Positions 55,615-64,000 of a stretch of 64,000 nucleotides of DNA are shown here, piece by piece. A program made the position numbers and the translations under genes. This DNA is from Kordiimonas sediminis (lineage in GTDB: Bacteria; Pseudomonadota; Alphaproteobacteria; Sphingomonadales; Kordiimonadaceae): NCBI RefSeq assembly GCF_014656395.1, contig NZ_BNCI01000001.1, forward strand, positions 1-64,000, in the 5' to 3' direction. Numbering within the stretch: the first letter of the stretch is position 1; each line of letters opens with the position of its first letter. The notes under the pieces are model-generated. The model saw only the letters and a list, made by a program, of their open reading frames with translations, made no database searches and was not told where the DNA came from.

Positions 55615-56919
55615 ATGGAAACGCTTGTACCTGATTCATTCAGCTTTGGTTCTGTAGACACAGAAACCTGGATTACGTCCATCGTTATTATTGTGCTTTT
55701 GTTTCTGTCCGGCGTTTTCTCCGGCTCTGAAACTGCCTTGACCGCTGCATCCAAGGCCCATATGCATCATCTGTCAAAGGCTGGCAACCGGCGCGCGAAA
55801 CAGGTCGGCAAACTGATAGACGATAAAGAGCGCATGATCGGCGCCATCCTTCTAGGCAACAATCTCGTTAATATTCTGGCGTCTGCTTTGGCCACAAGCC
55901 TGTTCCTGCAATTGGCAGGCGAAGCCGGTGTTGTTTACGCCACTTTGATTATGACAGCCCTGGTCCTGATTTTTGCCGAAGTCCTGCCAAAGTCATACGC
56001 CATTTCAAACCCGGAAAGACTGGCGCTGAATATCGCGCCATTCATCAGTATTATTGTCACTGTTTTTGCGCCAATTGTTACACTCGTGCAAAAAATTGTC
56101 CGGCTGACACTTAAACTTCTGCGCGTTGATATTACCTCGGATGAATTTACCCAGAAGGCACAGGATGAAATTCGCGGTACTATTGATTTGCACCGTCATG
56201 AAGGCAGCCTGATCAAAGAAGACCAGGCAATGATTGGGTCTATTCTTGATCTGGATGAAGTCACAGTAGAAGACGTGATGGTGCACCGAAAAAGCATGCA
56301 GACACTGAATATCGAAGATAGTGTAGACGACATCATCTCACAGGTCGTTCGCAGCCCGTATACACGCCTGCCCGTTTATGAAGGGGACGCAGAAAATATC
56401 GTCGGCGTACTGCATGCCAAAGATGTTCTGCGGTCGCTGCGCAAGACATCTGGCCAATCCAAACCTATCAACATCAAGCGGATTATGATTAAGCCCTGGT
56501 TTGTACCAGAGACATCCAGCCTGCGTGAGCAGTTGAATGCCTTCCTTGAGCGCAAAAGCCATTTCGCGCTTGTGGTTGACGAATACGGCACCATTCAGGG
56601 GCTGGTTACCCTTGAAGACATCCTTGAGGAAATCGTCGGTGACATTACGGACGAGCATGATTTTGACCTGCCCGGCGTACAGGTACTGGCGGACGGCAGC
56701 ATCAGTGCCGAGGGCACTGTCACTATTCGTGATCTAAACCGCATGATGGACTGGAACCTGCCGGATGATGAAGCAACAACCATTGCAGGGTTGGTTCTAT
56801 TTGAATCAGAGACAATCCCAATCGTAGGGCAAAGCTTCAATTTCCACGGTTACAAATTTGAAGTTACCAGTCGTCGCCGTAATCAGGTGACAGGCATCAA
56901 GGTGAAAAAGCAACATTAG
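55615..56919 (+). CDS. CorC/HlyC-type CNNM protein with CBS pair
   Basis: 434 residues. An N-terminal DUF21/CNNM membrane domain with three to four helices (WITSIVIIVLLFLSGVFSGSE, ILLGNNLVNILASALATSLF, LIMTALVLIFAEVLPKSYAI), two CBS motifs at about 215-330, and a C-terminal CorC_HlyC domain (RNQVTGIKVKKQ). Members are linked to magnesium or cobalt export; the ion is not settled. It is 26 bp after aroB and probably in the same transcript. Confidence 0.93.
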   Translation: METLVPDSFSFGSVDTETWITSIVIIVLLFLSGVFSGSETALTAASKAHMHHLSKAGNRRAKQVGKLIDDKERMIGAILLGNNLVNILASALATSLFLQLAGEAGVVYATLIMTALVLIFAEVLPKSYAISNPERLALNIAPFISIIVTVFAPIVTLVQKIVRLTLKLLRVDITSDEFTQKAQDEIRGTIDLHRHEGSLIKEDQAMIGSILDLDEVTVEDVMVHRKSMQTLNIEDSVDDIISQVVRSPYTRLPVYEGDAENIVGVLHAKDVLRSLRKTSGQSKPINIKRIMIKPWFVPETSSLREQLNAFLERKSHFALVVDEYGTIQGLVTLEDILEEIVGDITDEHDFDLPGVQVLADGSISAEGTVTIRDLNRMMDWNLPDDEATTIAGLVLFESETIPIVGQSFNFHGYKFEVTSRRRNQVTGIKVKKQH

Positions 56920-56990
56920 AAGCGTCCAGCCGCGAAAGGCGATATACAAACATATACGCCACTGCCAGAAGCATAGGGCACACCCATTAC

Positions 56991-59174
56991 CTAGATATAA
57001 AGAGCGTCCTCCAGCTCCTTCATAGCGTCGGGCTGTTCTTTTAAAGTTGCCCGGTCAATTATCCTCTCTTTTGGAAATCTTAGATAGGTTGTTGTCCCTA
57101 TACCAACCTTGCTCTCGATCTGCAAAGTACCTTGATGCTGCTCCATCAATTGCTTCACCAGCGCAAGCCCAAGACCAGTTCCTTCATGATGACGCTGCAG
57201 GGAGTTATCAACCTGCCAAAACGGCTCAGTGATCTTCTCAAGGTTTTCTAAGGATATGCCTATGCCCGTGTCGGTTACAGCGAAAACCAACGTATCCCCC
57301 TCTATATATCCAGATAGGGTGACAGAGCCATTCTCCTCGGTGAACTTTACTGCATTGGACAGAAGGTTTGACAACATCTGCTTTAGCTCTGTCTCGCCAC
57401 CGCGCAGATATTTAGTCTCCAATTCCAAGGTTTGTGACATTTTTATATTTTTGCTATCCGCCCTGTAGCGTACAAGCCTCATCGCGGCGTCACAGACATC
57501 CTCTGGTGCCAGCAAGGTTTCCTGAACTTCATATCTTCCAGCTTCGATTTTGGAAATATCGAGAATATTATTGATGATCGACAGCAGATGCTGGCCACTT
57601 TGATGAATATCCCGCGTATAATCCTTATAAACAGGGCTCCCCATCGTCCCCATCAATTCATTCTGCATGATATCCGAGAAACCAATGATAGCGTTCAGAG
57701 GGGTCCTCAATTCATGGCTCATATTTGCCAGAAATTCTGACTTGGCCCGGCTTGCAAGTTCCGCCCGCGCGCGCTCGGCCAACAGAGCCGCTTCCTGCTC
57801 TTTTTCGTAACTAATATCTCGCAAAGCAGCCGTGAAAAGTGTTTGTTCCCCAAAATCGACTTTCGCGATTGAACCAGCGGCCTGAAAAATTTCGCCATTA
57901 CTGCGCCGCCCCTGAATATTGGCCCGCCCATTCATCAGGCGTGTTTGCTGCCCTCCTTTATCAAAGGAATTAACCTGCTGATGATGCATCGCACGAAACT
58001 GCTCAGGTAGCAGAATATTGATATTCTGCCCTATAATGTCTTTCGCGGCATAGCCAAACACTTCCTCAGCGTGGCGATTAAAAATACAGACCTTGTGATC
58101 CTTATCAATGGCGACAACAGCTTCCCCCATCAATTCCAGGATGCGAGAAAATTTTTGCTTTTCCTGCTCTAGCGCTTTTTCTGCTTCATTTCGTTTTTGA
58201 AGATAGGACCGAAAAATTGACAATGCGCGTGCAAGTGACCCAATCTCATCTGACCGCTTCAGATAATTGTCTACCTTTACGTCTTGGCCCCGTACCATTT
58301 TGCGCGTTGTCATGATCAACAGGTGCAGCGGTTTTGCCAATCGAAAATAGGTGAAGTACGTCACAATAATCAGGAGTACGCTAGCCACCAGCTGCCACTG
58401 AAACACGGATGCCCTGAAGACTTTTTCGGCCTCGCGTTTACGCATTGTCAGGGATGCATGCAATTGATCACCCAGCACACTTAGCCCAAGGTCTTTAACC
58501 TCGGAGACAGACTTTATACTAGCATTGATAGCCGTATTCAGCGCCTCCAGGCGCGGCAATTCCTTTGACAGAAAATACTGACGGGCTTCGTCTCTGCCAC
58601 CTTTTGACACCACCATCGCCATTTCGGCGTGTCCTTCTGTAGCCGTTGCAGCAAGCTTCTCAACCTGGGCAATAGACTGCACGACACTGGGCCAGAGGTC
58701 ATAGCGTATCTGGGTGAAAACAAATGCTTTTGAAGCCGGATCAAGCAAGCCGGCGGCAATGAATTCTTTCTCTAAATAATCTGCCATACCAACCAGATTA
58801 TTTGCGCGCTTTACAAGACTATATCCGTCAGGCATTGCTACACTGTCTGCGGCTGTATCAGTCGGCCACAGAAGCGCATAATACCCATTTCTGATCTGAT
58901 CCAGCTTTTCCGAGTAATCCGAGATTTCATTCTCTAGATCACTAATACCGTGGAACAAAACGACCTGTTTGGTACCTGTTTCTTCAATGACGGAATAAAA
59001 ACGATCCCCGATATCCCCGAGGTCACGAAACGTACCAGACGACATATAAAGAAGGAGTGCAATCGGAAAAAAGGTCAGCACAAGAATCTGTGCGACAACA
59101 CCTGTTAATGTTAAAAACAGTTTCTTCCAGAAAGGCAGTGATTCCAGATCATACTTTAGACGCTCATCTGTCAT
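56991..59174 (-). CDS. membrane sensor histidine kinase with HAMP and PAS
   Basis: 727 residues. Two membrane helices (about 14-38 and 258-280) bracket a ~220-residue extracytoplasmic helical sensor. HAMP (KPLHLLIMTTRKM) is followed by a PAS domain (about 345-460, with GEAVVAIDKDHKVCIFNRHAEEVFG), then HisKA with the phosphorylated H487 in NMSHELRTPLN, and an ATPase with NLLSNAVKF, DTGIGIS and GTGLGLALVK. No receiver domain or partner regulator is nearby. Confidence 0.94.
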   Translation of the reverse strand: MTDERLKYDLESLPFWKKLFLTLTGVVAQILVLTFFPIALLLYMSSGTFRDLGDIGDRFYSVIEETGTKQVVLFHGISDLENEISDYSEKLDQIRNGYYALLWPTDTAADSVAMPDGYSLVKRANNLVGMADYLEKEFIAAGLLDPASKAFVFTQIRYDLWPSVVQSIAQVEKLAATATEGHAEMAMVVSKGGRDEARQYFLSKELPRLEALNTAINASIKSVSEVKDLGLSVLGDQLHASLTMRKREAEKVFRASVFQWQLVASVLLIIVTYFTYFRLAKPLHLLIMTTRKMVRGQDVKVDNYLKRSDEIGSLARALSIFRSYLQKRNEAEKALEQEKQKFSRILELMGEAVVAIDKDHKVCIFNRHAEEVFGYAAKDIIGQNINILLPEQFRAMHHQQVNSFDKGGQQTRLMNGRANIQGRRSNGEIFQAAGSIAKVDFGEQTLFTAALRDISYEKEQEAALLAERARAELASRAKSEFLANMSHELRTPLNAIIGFSDIMQNELMGTMGSPVYKDYTRDIHQSGQHLLSIINNILDISKIEAGRYEVQETLLAPEDVCDAAMRLVRYRADSKNIKMSQTLELETKYLRGGETELKQMLSNLLSNAVKFTEENGSVTLSGYIEGDTLVFAVTDTGIGISLENLEKITEPFWQVDNSLQRHHEGTGLGLALVKQLMEQHQGTLQIESKVGIGTTTYLRFPKERIIDRATLKEQPDAMKELEDALYI

Positions 59175-59521
59175 ACACTCTTAACAACCCCGCAAATGCC
59201 TAGCAGACGTTCCAACCCAATATTCGATCACACAGGCAGCAGCCCCTTCCGGGAAAATGGCCGCTAAGTTATTGTCCTCTCTGACAGAGTTGACCTTGTG
59301 TGATCTCGGGTCGTCTTTTGCCTGATAGATACCCTACACCAAACCTTAAACTAACCAACGCACAACCTATGAGCGCAACTAAATTAAGGGTTGTATGATA
59401 CCTTAAAGGAACGACCCCTAACAAAAAGTAAATTATAAGCAGAAATTTCAGAGTGAACTATAAATAAGCCCAGCGGTGCCCATAAGGTCAGTCACCTTCA
59501 GAGTCACCACTGGACATGCGT
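59175..59521. other. intergenic stretch without a recognisable gene
   Basis: I checked both strands for short frames with a ribosome site and found none. It probably carries the promoter of the sensor kinase (read leftwards) and the 3' end of the SnoaL-like transcript. No clear terminator, repeat or RNA is visible. Confidence 0.6.
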
Positions 59522-59923
59522 TTATTTCATAGTTTCAAGCATATGCATCATCTTTTGATGCAGCAGGTTCACAGCTTTAAGCGGACGCACCATGACCTTA
59601 AATTCAGTAATCTGACCGTCCTGATTGAAAGTCATCATATCAATGCCGTTGATAACAATGCCATCAATTTCAGTCCTAAACTCCAATACAGCACCAGTCT
59701 CGCTCTTGAATTCATTCACATATTCAAAACTGTCATTTGCCAACGTCAGAAACGCCGCCATCAGATACATCTTGGTAATGTCTTTTCCCTGTTGCGGTGT
59801 ATGGACCACTGGGGACCAGAAAGTGACGTGATCTTCAAGGAGCGTATCCAGCCCCGATGGATCATTATTTTCAAGAATCTTGTGCCAGCTTTCCAGCCCA
59901 GCCTGAACATGCGAAACAGTCAT
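59522..59923 (-). CDS. SnoaL/NTF2-like protein
   Basis: 133 residues from MTVSHVQAG, with GGAG eight bases upstream; the start overlaps the stop of the MAPEG gene as ATGA, so it is translationally coupled. Features of the NTF2-like cone fold: SWHKILENNDPSGLDTLLEDHVTFWSPV (partly quoted: DTLLEDHVTFWSP), then FEYVNEF and the GIVINGIDMMTF beta hairpin. This fold serves many small-molecule enzymes and binders, so the function is open. Confidence 0.86.
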   Translation of the reverse strand: MTVSHVQAGLESWHKILENNDPSGLDTLLEDHVTFWSPVVHTPQQGKDITKMYLMAAFLTLANDSFEYVNEFKSETGAVLEFRTEIDGIVINGIDMMTFNQDGQITEFKVMVRPLKAVNLLHQKMMHMLETMK

Positions 59924-60336
59924 ACGAGGGCTCCGATGATAGCAACAAGCGACCAAACAAGAACAACGAACAAGGTAAGCATGTTAATGCCAAAACCAGG
60001 GCCGCGTTTTTCAGGTGTTGTCCAGTAAGTAACGGCATACATCAGGCGACCAACCACCCAAATGCCGCCCGCAATGCCGGCATACATGTCATCAACCATC
60101 ACGGCGAACAACCACAACGCCGGCAGGAACAGCACCAATTGCTCAACCGTATTCTGCTGAACGCGAAATGCATTATTGAAAGCATCAGGGCCAGAAACAG
60201 ACGGTGCCTGAACACCGTGTTTAACGCGCATCCGACCGACCTGAATAACTGTCATTAAAGCCACGATAAGAATAAGAACTGTTGCCAGCGCCGTATAAAG
60301 ATAAGAAAAGCCCACAGTGGGCAATGAAAGATCCAT
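59920..60336 (-). CDS. MAPEG-family membrane protein
   Basis: 138 residues with four hydrophobic segments. The family signature around RVQQNTVEQLVLFLPALWLF (Asn/Glu in the second helix) and GRLMYAVTYW are typical of the MAPEG group of glutathione-dependent membrane enzymes. Reaction unknown. Overlaps the SnoaL-like gene by four bases, suggesting a shared function. Confidence 0.9.
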   Translation of the reverse strand: MDLSLPTVGFSYLYTALATVLILIVALMTVIQVGRMRVKHGVQAPSVSGPDAFNNAFRVQQNTVEQLVLFLPALWLFAVMVDDMYAGIAGGIWVVGRLMYAVTYWTTPEKRGPGFGINMLTLFVVLVWSLVAIIGALV

Positions 60337-60390
60337 CGAATTCTCCCCTCCTCAGTGATCAGAAGGAACGATAGCAGGCTTTATTCCCAA

Positions 60391-60417
60391 ATAAAAGTGG
60401 GGAGCAAAGCCCCCCAC
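60391..60417 (-). terminator. Rho-independent terminator of htpG
   Basis: The minus strand has GTGGGG, a nine-base loop, CCCCAC and then TTTTATTT. It lies 27 bp past the htpG stop. Confidence 0.85.
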
Positions 60418-60443
60418 GATTGATCATCTCAGCCGGATAAAAA

Positions 60444-62333
60444 CTAGGCTGCAAGCCCTTTTGCCATTGCCGTTGACAACCGTTTTGCAAATGCTGTCGG
60501 GTCATCAAGCGTCTCCCCTTCCAGGATTTTAGCCTGATCAAAGACAAGAAGAATAATATCTTCCAGCGACTGCACGGCGCCAGTTTCTTTTGCTTTCTCG
60601 GTCAAGACTTTCATAAGTGGATGATCCGGATTAACCTCCAGCACCTTGGCAGCGATCTGGTCAAGCTGATTATGGGCTTTCAAAATACGTTCCAGGTGCA
60701 TATCCATTGCATCATCGTCAGCAACCAGGCAGGCCGCCGTTTCCGTCAAACGGTCCGATGCACGCACATCCTTCACCTTATCGCCAAGAACTTCTTTCAT
60801 CACGGTGGTCAACGTCGTTAGATCACCCTCCTTGACCGTATCATCAGAAGCGTCTTTTTTGTCTGAATCTAAATCTTTCAGATCGCTACTGCCGCGCGTG
60901 ATGGACTTGAAAGGTTTCCCGTCAAAGTCTTGCACAACCTGCAGCCAGAATTCATCAACTGGGTCAGACAGCAAAAGAACCTCAACGCCCCGGGACTTGA
61001 AGCCTTCAAGCTGTGGGCTGCGCCGTGTCGTAGCTTCGTCCGGGCCAGTGACATAATAGATTGTCGACTGCTTATCTTTCATACGCTCAACATAGTCTGC
61101 AAGCGTAACCCAGTCGTCATCGGCTGTGGTTTTAAACCGTGCAAGTTTCAACAGAAGATCGCGACGTTCGAAATCTTCATAAATTCCTTCTTTCAAAACT
61201 GGGCCAAATGTCTCCCAAATCTTGAGGAATTTTTCCGTATCCTTGGTGGCTAGCTTCTCCAGTTCAGAGACAACACGCTTCGTAATTGCCTTAGACATAC
61301 GGTTTAGTGTCGGATTGTTTTGCAGCATCTCCCGACTGATATTCAGCGGCAAATCCTGACTATCGATTACCCCGCGCATAAAGCGTAGCCATCCCGGCAG
61401 CATGTCCGTTGTGTCGTCTGTTATGAACACCCGTTTTACATACAATTTCACCCGGGACTTGCGGGCGGGGTCAAACAGATCAACCGGCCGGGTCGTCGGC
61501 ACAAACAACAGCACTGTATATTCCTGCATACCTTCGGCCTTATAGTGCAGGGTCAATGCAGGGTCATCAAATGCATGGCCCGCATGGCGATAAAATTCTG
61601 TATACTGTTCTTCGGTTATGTCTGACTTGGCGCGTGTCCAGATTGCTGACCCCTCATTTACCACTTTCGGGTCTGCATCCGCTTCTTCGCCACCCTTTAT
61701 TGCCAGCGTGATCGGTACGGCGATATGGTCACTGTAAGTAGTAACAATCTGCCGCAATCGGTGTTGCTCCAGGAACTCGGCAGCGTCTTCTTTCAAATGT
61801 AGAGTGATTTCAGTGCCGCGTGTGTCCTTCTCTGCGCCGCTAATGGTATATTCACCCTCGCCTGTGCTTTCCCATGCCCAGGCATCCGCATCCCCTGCAC
61901 GGCGGGTTTTTACCACAACACTGTCCGCAACCATGAAGACACTGTAGAAACCGACACCAAACTGACCAATCAGCTGTACGTCTGTTTTTGCATCCCCGGT
62001 CAGCTTGTCCATAAATCCTGCGGTACCAGACCGGGCAATCGTACCAAGATTGGCCACCAGATCATCACGGTTCATACCGATACCATTATCCGACACCTGA
62101 ATCGTTTTGGCAGCAGGATCAACCGTGATTGCAATACCGAAATCCGTATCACCGGCAAGCAGGCTATCATCACTTAAGCCTTCGTAGCGCAGCTTGTCAC
62201 AGGCGTCAGACGCATTGGAAATCAGTTCACGCAAGAAAATTTCCCGATCTGAATAAACAGAGTGAACCATCATGTGAAGCAACTTGGAAACTTCTGCTTC
62301 AAATCCCAATTTTTCGGTTTTTACGTCGCTCAT
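60444..62333 (-). CDS. htpG: molecular chaperone HtpG (Hsp90)
   Basis: ATP-dependent cytosolic chaperone. 629 residues: ELISNASDACDKLRYE, DNGIGMNRDDLVANLGTIA and GQFGVGFYSVFMVAD form the GHKL ATP site; the middle domain carries NISREMLQNNPTL. GAGGTAAGCA precedes the ATG. Confidence 0.98.
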   Translation of the reverse strand: MSDVKTEKLGFEAEVSKLLHMMVHSVYSDREIFLRELISNASDACDKLRYEGLSDDSLLAGDTDFGIAITVDPAAKTIQVSDNGIGMNRDDLVANLGTIARSGTAGFMDKLTGDAKTDVQLIGQFGVGFYSVFMVADSVVVKTRRAGDADAWAWESTGEGEYTISGAEKDTRGTEITLHLKEDAAEFLEQHRLRQIVTTYSDHIAVPITLAIKGGEEADADPKVVNEGSAIWTRAKSDITEEQYTEFYRHAGHAFDDPALTLHYKAEGMQEYTVLLFVPTTRPVDLFDPARKSRVKLYVKRVFITDDTTDMLPGWLRFMRGVIDSQDLPLNISREMLQNNPTLNRMSKAITKRVVSELEKLATKDTEKFLKIWETFGPVLKEGIYEDFERRDLLLKLARFKTTADDDWVTLADYVERMKDKQSTIYYVTGPDEATTRRSPQLEGFKSRGVEVLLLSDPVDEFWLQVVQDFDGKPFKSITRGSSDLKDLDSDKKDASDDTVKEGDLTTLTTVMKEVLGDKVKDVRASDRLTETAACLVADDDAMDMHLERILKAHNQLDQIAAKVLEVNPDHPLMKVLTEKAKETGAVQSLEDIILLVFDQAKILEGETLDDPTAFAKRLSTAMAKGLAA

Positions 62334-62444
62334 TGCTTACCTCATGTATAATTTTTACGATTGAGGGGCATGTCTGACAATAAACCGGTCAACACCAGCA
62401 GCCCCTGCCCCTTCGCGGTAGTGCTTGTTCCTCATTTAGGAAAT

Positions 62445-62473
62445 GATAAACCGGCTTCAAGGGCCGGTTTATC
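62445..62473 (-). terminator. hairpin between the DUF4340 gene and htpG
   Basis: GATAAACCGGC pairs perfectly with GCCGGTTTATC (11 bp). A T-rich tract follows on the plus strand and only ATTTCC on the minus strand, so it may be a modest terminator for the leftward DUF4340 operon, or an mRNA-protecting hairpin. Confidence 0.55.
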
Positions 62474-62507
62474 AGTTTTATTATCAGGCTATGTATATTG
62501 GTCAGTT

Positions 62508-63596
62508 TTAATTCTGTTCCGGCGCTGCTGCTTCGACATACTCACTGCGGTCCCGCAGCAATACAACTGCATCAGCCGGTGACAATTTATATAGCCATCC
62601 TGCTGTATCCGCAGTCAGCTCAGCCGCTTCGGCGGCGCCGTCCTGTGGCGCACCGGGGAACTCTTGTGCCACTGTTTCTGCATCTACCGCGGCATCAGAT
62701 ACCGCATCAGACACACTTGCATCCTGCTCCAATTTGGCAGGGTCATAGCTTGGACGCACCTGCAGCCAGAAACTTTCTTCCAATTGATAGATTGCAAAAT
62801 CAATATCAAGCCCATCAAAGGTAGTCAGCGCAATTGATGTTACCGGGTCGACAATTGGGTTCGACAGCTTTTGCACGTCTTCCACCTGCAGGCTCGTCAA
62901 CACGCGGAGCGGCTCTGACACCTGATAGCCGGTTTTGGCTGTCTCACCTTGTGCAATCTCGCTGAGGATCATATCACCCGGCGTGTCAGCCCGCACCAGT
63001 GTATAGCGCCCAAAGTCAAGGGAAGCTACCCTGTCAGGATCGATTGCGTAAACATCTGGAACAATCCACCAAGCCGGATTTTCTGACAGTTCCGGAATGT
63101 CGGACACAAGCCAACTGCGGCTGTCTTCCTTTTTTAACACATAGGTCAGCGAACGCCCCGTCGCCCCTTCCTTGCGGGTGCCGATTTTAACAGTTGCAAG
63201 CGGTGTCTCCGCCGCAGCAAGCAACCTCACATCCAGGGCGCTTTCATCCAGTCCAATCCGGTCCATACGGTCCTGATTATCGGTTTTTGGCTCTCTCCGC
63301 GTTGACTGAAACAAACCACGCAGTATGTCCCGGACTTTCGCAGGATCTGCGGCATACCCGTTACGCTCCTGCACAGTCCAGCCAGTATCGCCGCTCAGCA
63401 AAGTGACTTTATCGTCCCCGCCCTGACCAATGCGAATAACAGACACCGTATCAATAGTTGCTTCCAGTTCAGGGAAAAGCTTCTCACCGCGCCCTCCCTG
63501 TTCCAGGGTCGGGTCTTCGCCAAACAACACCCATATGGCCGCCAGAAGGGCGATCAGGGTGGTGTATCCAAGAATATTTGTCAGTTTTTCAGACAT
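62508..63596 (-). CDS. DUF4340 protein
   Basis: 362 residues. An N-terminal membrane segment (LGYTTLIALLAAIWVLFG) precedes an extracytoplasmic domain made of two similar halves (for example IRIGQGGDDKVTLLSG, later FTV-like strands). DUF4340 proteins usually accompany Gld-type ABC transporter genes, as here: the GldG-like gene ends 19 bp upstream. The exact role is unknown. Confidence 0.9.
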   Translation of the reverse strand: MSEKLTNILGYTTLIALLAAIWVLFGEDPTLEQGGRGEKLFPELEATIDTVSVIRIGQGGDDKVTLLSGDTGWTVQERNGYAADPAKVRDILRGLFQSTRREPKTDNQDRMDRIGLDESALDVRLLAAAETPLATVKIGTRKEGATGRSLTYVLKKEDSRSWLVSDIPELSENPAWWIVPDVYAIDPDRVASLDFGRYTLVRADTPGDMILSEIAQGETAKTGYQVSEPLRVLTSLQVEDVQKLSNPIVDPVTSIALTTFDGLDIDFAIYQLEESFWLQVRPSYDPAKLEQDASVSDAVSDAAVDAETVAQEFPGAPQDGAAEAAELTADTAGWLYKLSPADAVVLLRDRSEYVEAAAPEQN

Positions 63597-63615
63597 AGAA
63601 TTACTCTACTCTTTT

Positions 63616-64000
63616 TTATCTAGTACGGCGTCGAATAAAAGAACGACCCAGCGCAATAAGAATGATCAGGAAAGGCACCAGCGCGATGTTAATTATCGCC
63701 AGATTGGTGCCAAGGCTTTCAATTTCCTGACGCAGGCTTCGTTTCACTTCCCGCAGGGACTTCCGCGTTTTCAACAGTTCCTCACGGAATCTCTCTATCT
63801 CTGCTTCTGTCTCAGGCGTAACAATGGCAGCATCGTCACCCATTTGGGCTTCCAGTTCAGCCAAACGACTTTCTGTTGTTGCCATCTGATCCTGCAGGCG
63901 TTGTTCTTCAGCAAGAAATCTTGCTTCTGCTTCACGCCGCAAGTCCCCTACCACAGTAAAGGGCCGTTTGGAAACACCTCTGCCGCGCAAATCCAAAAGC
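63616..64000 (-). CDS. GldG-like ABC transporter component, C-terminus (partial)
   Basis: The C-terminal ~128 residues of a Gld-type (ABC_transp_aux) protein; the frame runs off the right edge without a start codon. The segment LRGRGVSKRPFTVV is characteristic, followed by a coiled coil (EAEARFLAEEQRLQ, RFREELLKTRKSLREVKRSL) and a final membrane helix (LAIINIALVPFLIILIALG) before a basic tail RRRTR. Such proteins pair with an ABC transporter of uncertain substrate; gliding is not implied in Proteobacteria. Confidence 0.88.
   Translation of the reverse strand, partial: LLDLRGRGVSKRPFTVVGDLRREAEARFLAEEQRLQDQMATTESRLAELEAQMGDDAAIVTPETEAEIERFREELLKTRKSLREVKRSLRQEIESLGTNLAIINIALVPFLIILIALGRSFIRRRTR

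Overview
The window reads as chromosomal DNA of an alphaproteobacterium with roughly 50% GC. The evidence is the 16S 5' end, a leader boxA-like element (TGATCTTTGACA), and a long block with gene order familiar from Alphaproteobacteria: clpB, DUF4167, prmC-prfA-hisS-ispG-rodZ, ptsP, lysC, ubiG, DUF1178, nitrilase-like, grxC, comF, methyltransferase, mutT, argJ, secA. The accessory content (paired TonB receptors, TPR-sulfotransferase, TPR-oxygenases) resembles marine lineages such as Kordiimonadales or Sneathiella relatives. That placement is a guess; the class is not. I saw no insertion sequence, prophage, CRISPR array or tRNA.

Layout. 1-742: start of an rRNA operon read leftwards, with leader, boxA-like site and two promoter-like elements. 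743-2921: a LytM/M23 envelope peptidase and a small exported protein. 3.2-16 kb: an accessory region with two large TonB-dependent receptors sharing almost the same N-terminus, a second small exported protein, a TPR-Asp/Asn beta-hydroxylase fusion, a TPR-sulfotransferase fusion, a prolyl-4-hydroxylase-like enzyme and a TPR-2OG-Fe(II) oxygenase fusion. 16-41.5 kb: the housekeeping block. 41.7-46 kb: a small exported protein, a possible structured RNA, PPK2 and a lone B12-type radical SAM protein. 45.4-49 kb: class Ia ribonucleotide reductase with a GNAT gene between nrdA and nrdB and paired NrdR-box-like sites upstream. 49-57 kb: accA, xerD, a large exported protein, a 46-residue membrane protein, and aroK-aroB-corC. 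57-64 kb: a PAS-containing hybrid-less sensor kinase, a SnoaL-like/MAPEG pair, htpG, and the end of a Gld-type ABC transporter operon.

How parts fit together. The housekeeping block covers protein folding (ClpB, HtpG), translation termination (PrfA and its methylase PrmC), histidyl-tRNA charging, isoprenoid, aspartate-family, arginine, ubiquinone and shikimate biosynthesis, fatty acid initiation and Sec export. The most unusual part is 3-16 kb. Three non-homologous or distantly related iron/2-oxoglutarate enzymes and a PAPS-type sulfotransferase, three of the four carrying TPR arrays, sit against two abundant-looking outer-membrane receptors. I infer a peptide or protein hydroxylation/sulfation function tied to receptor-mediated uptake, but no substrate is visible.
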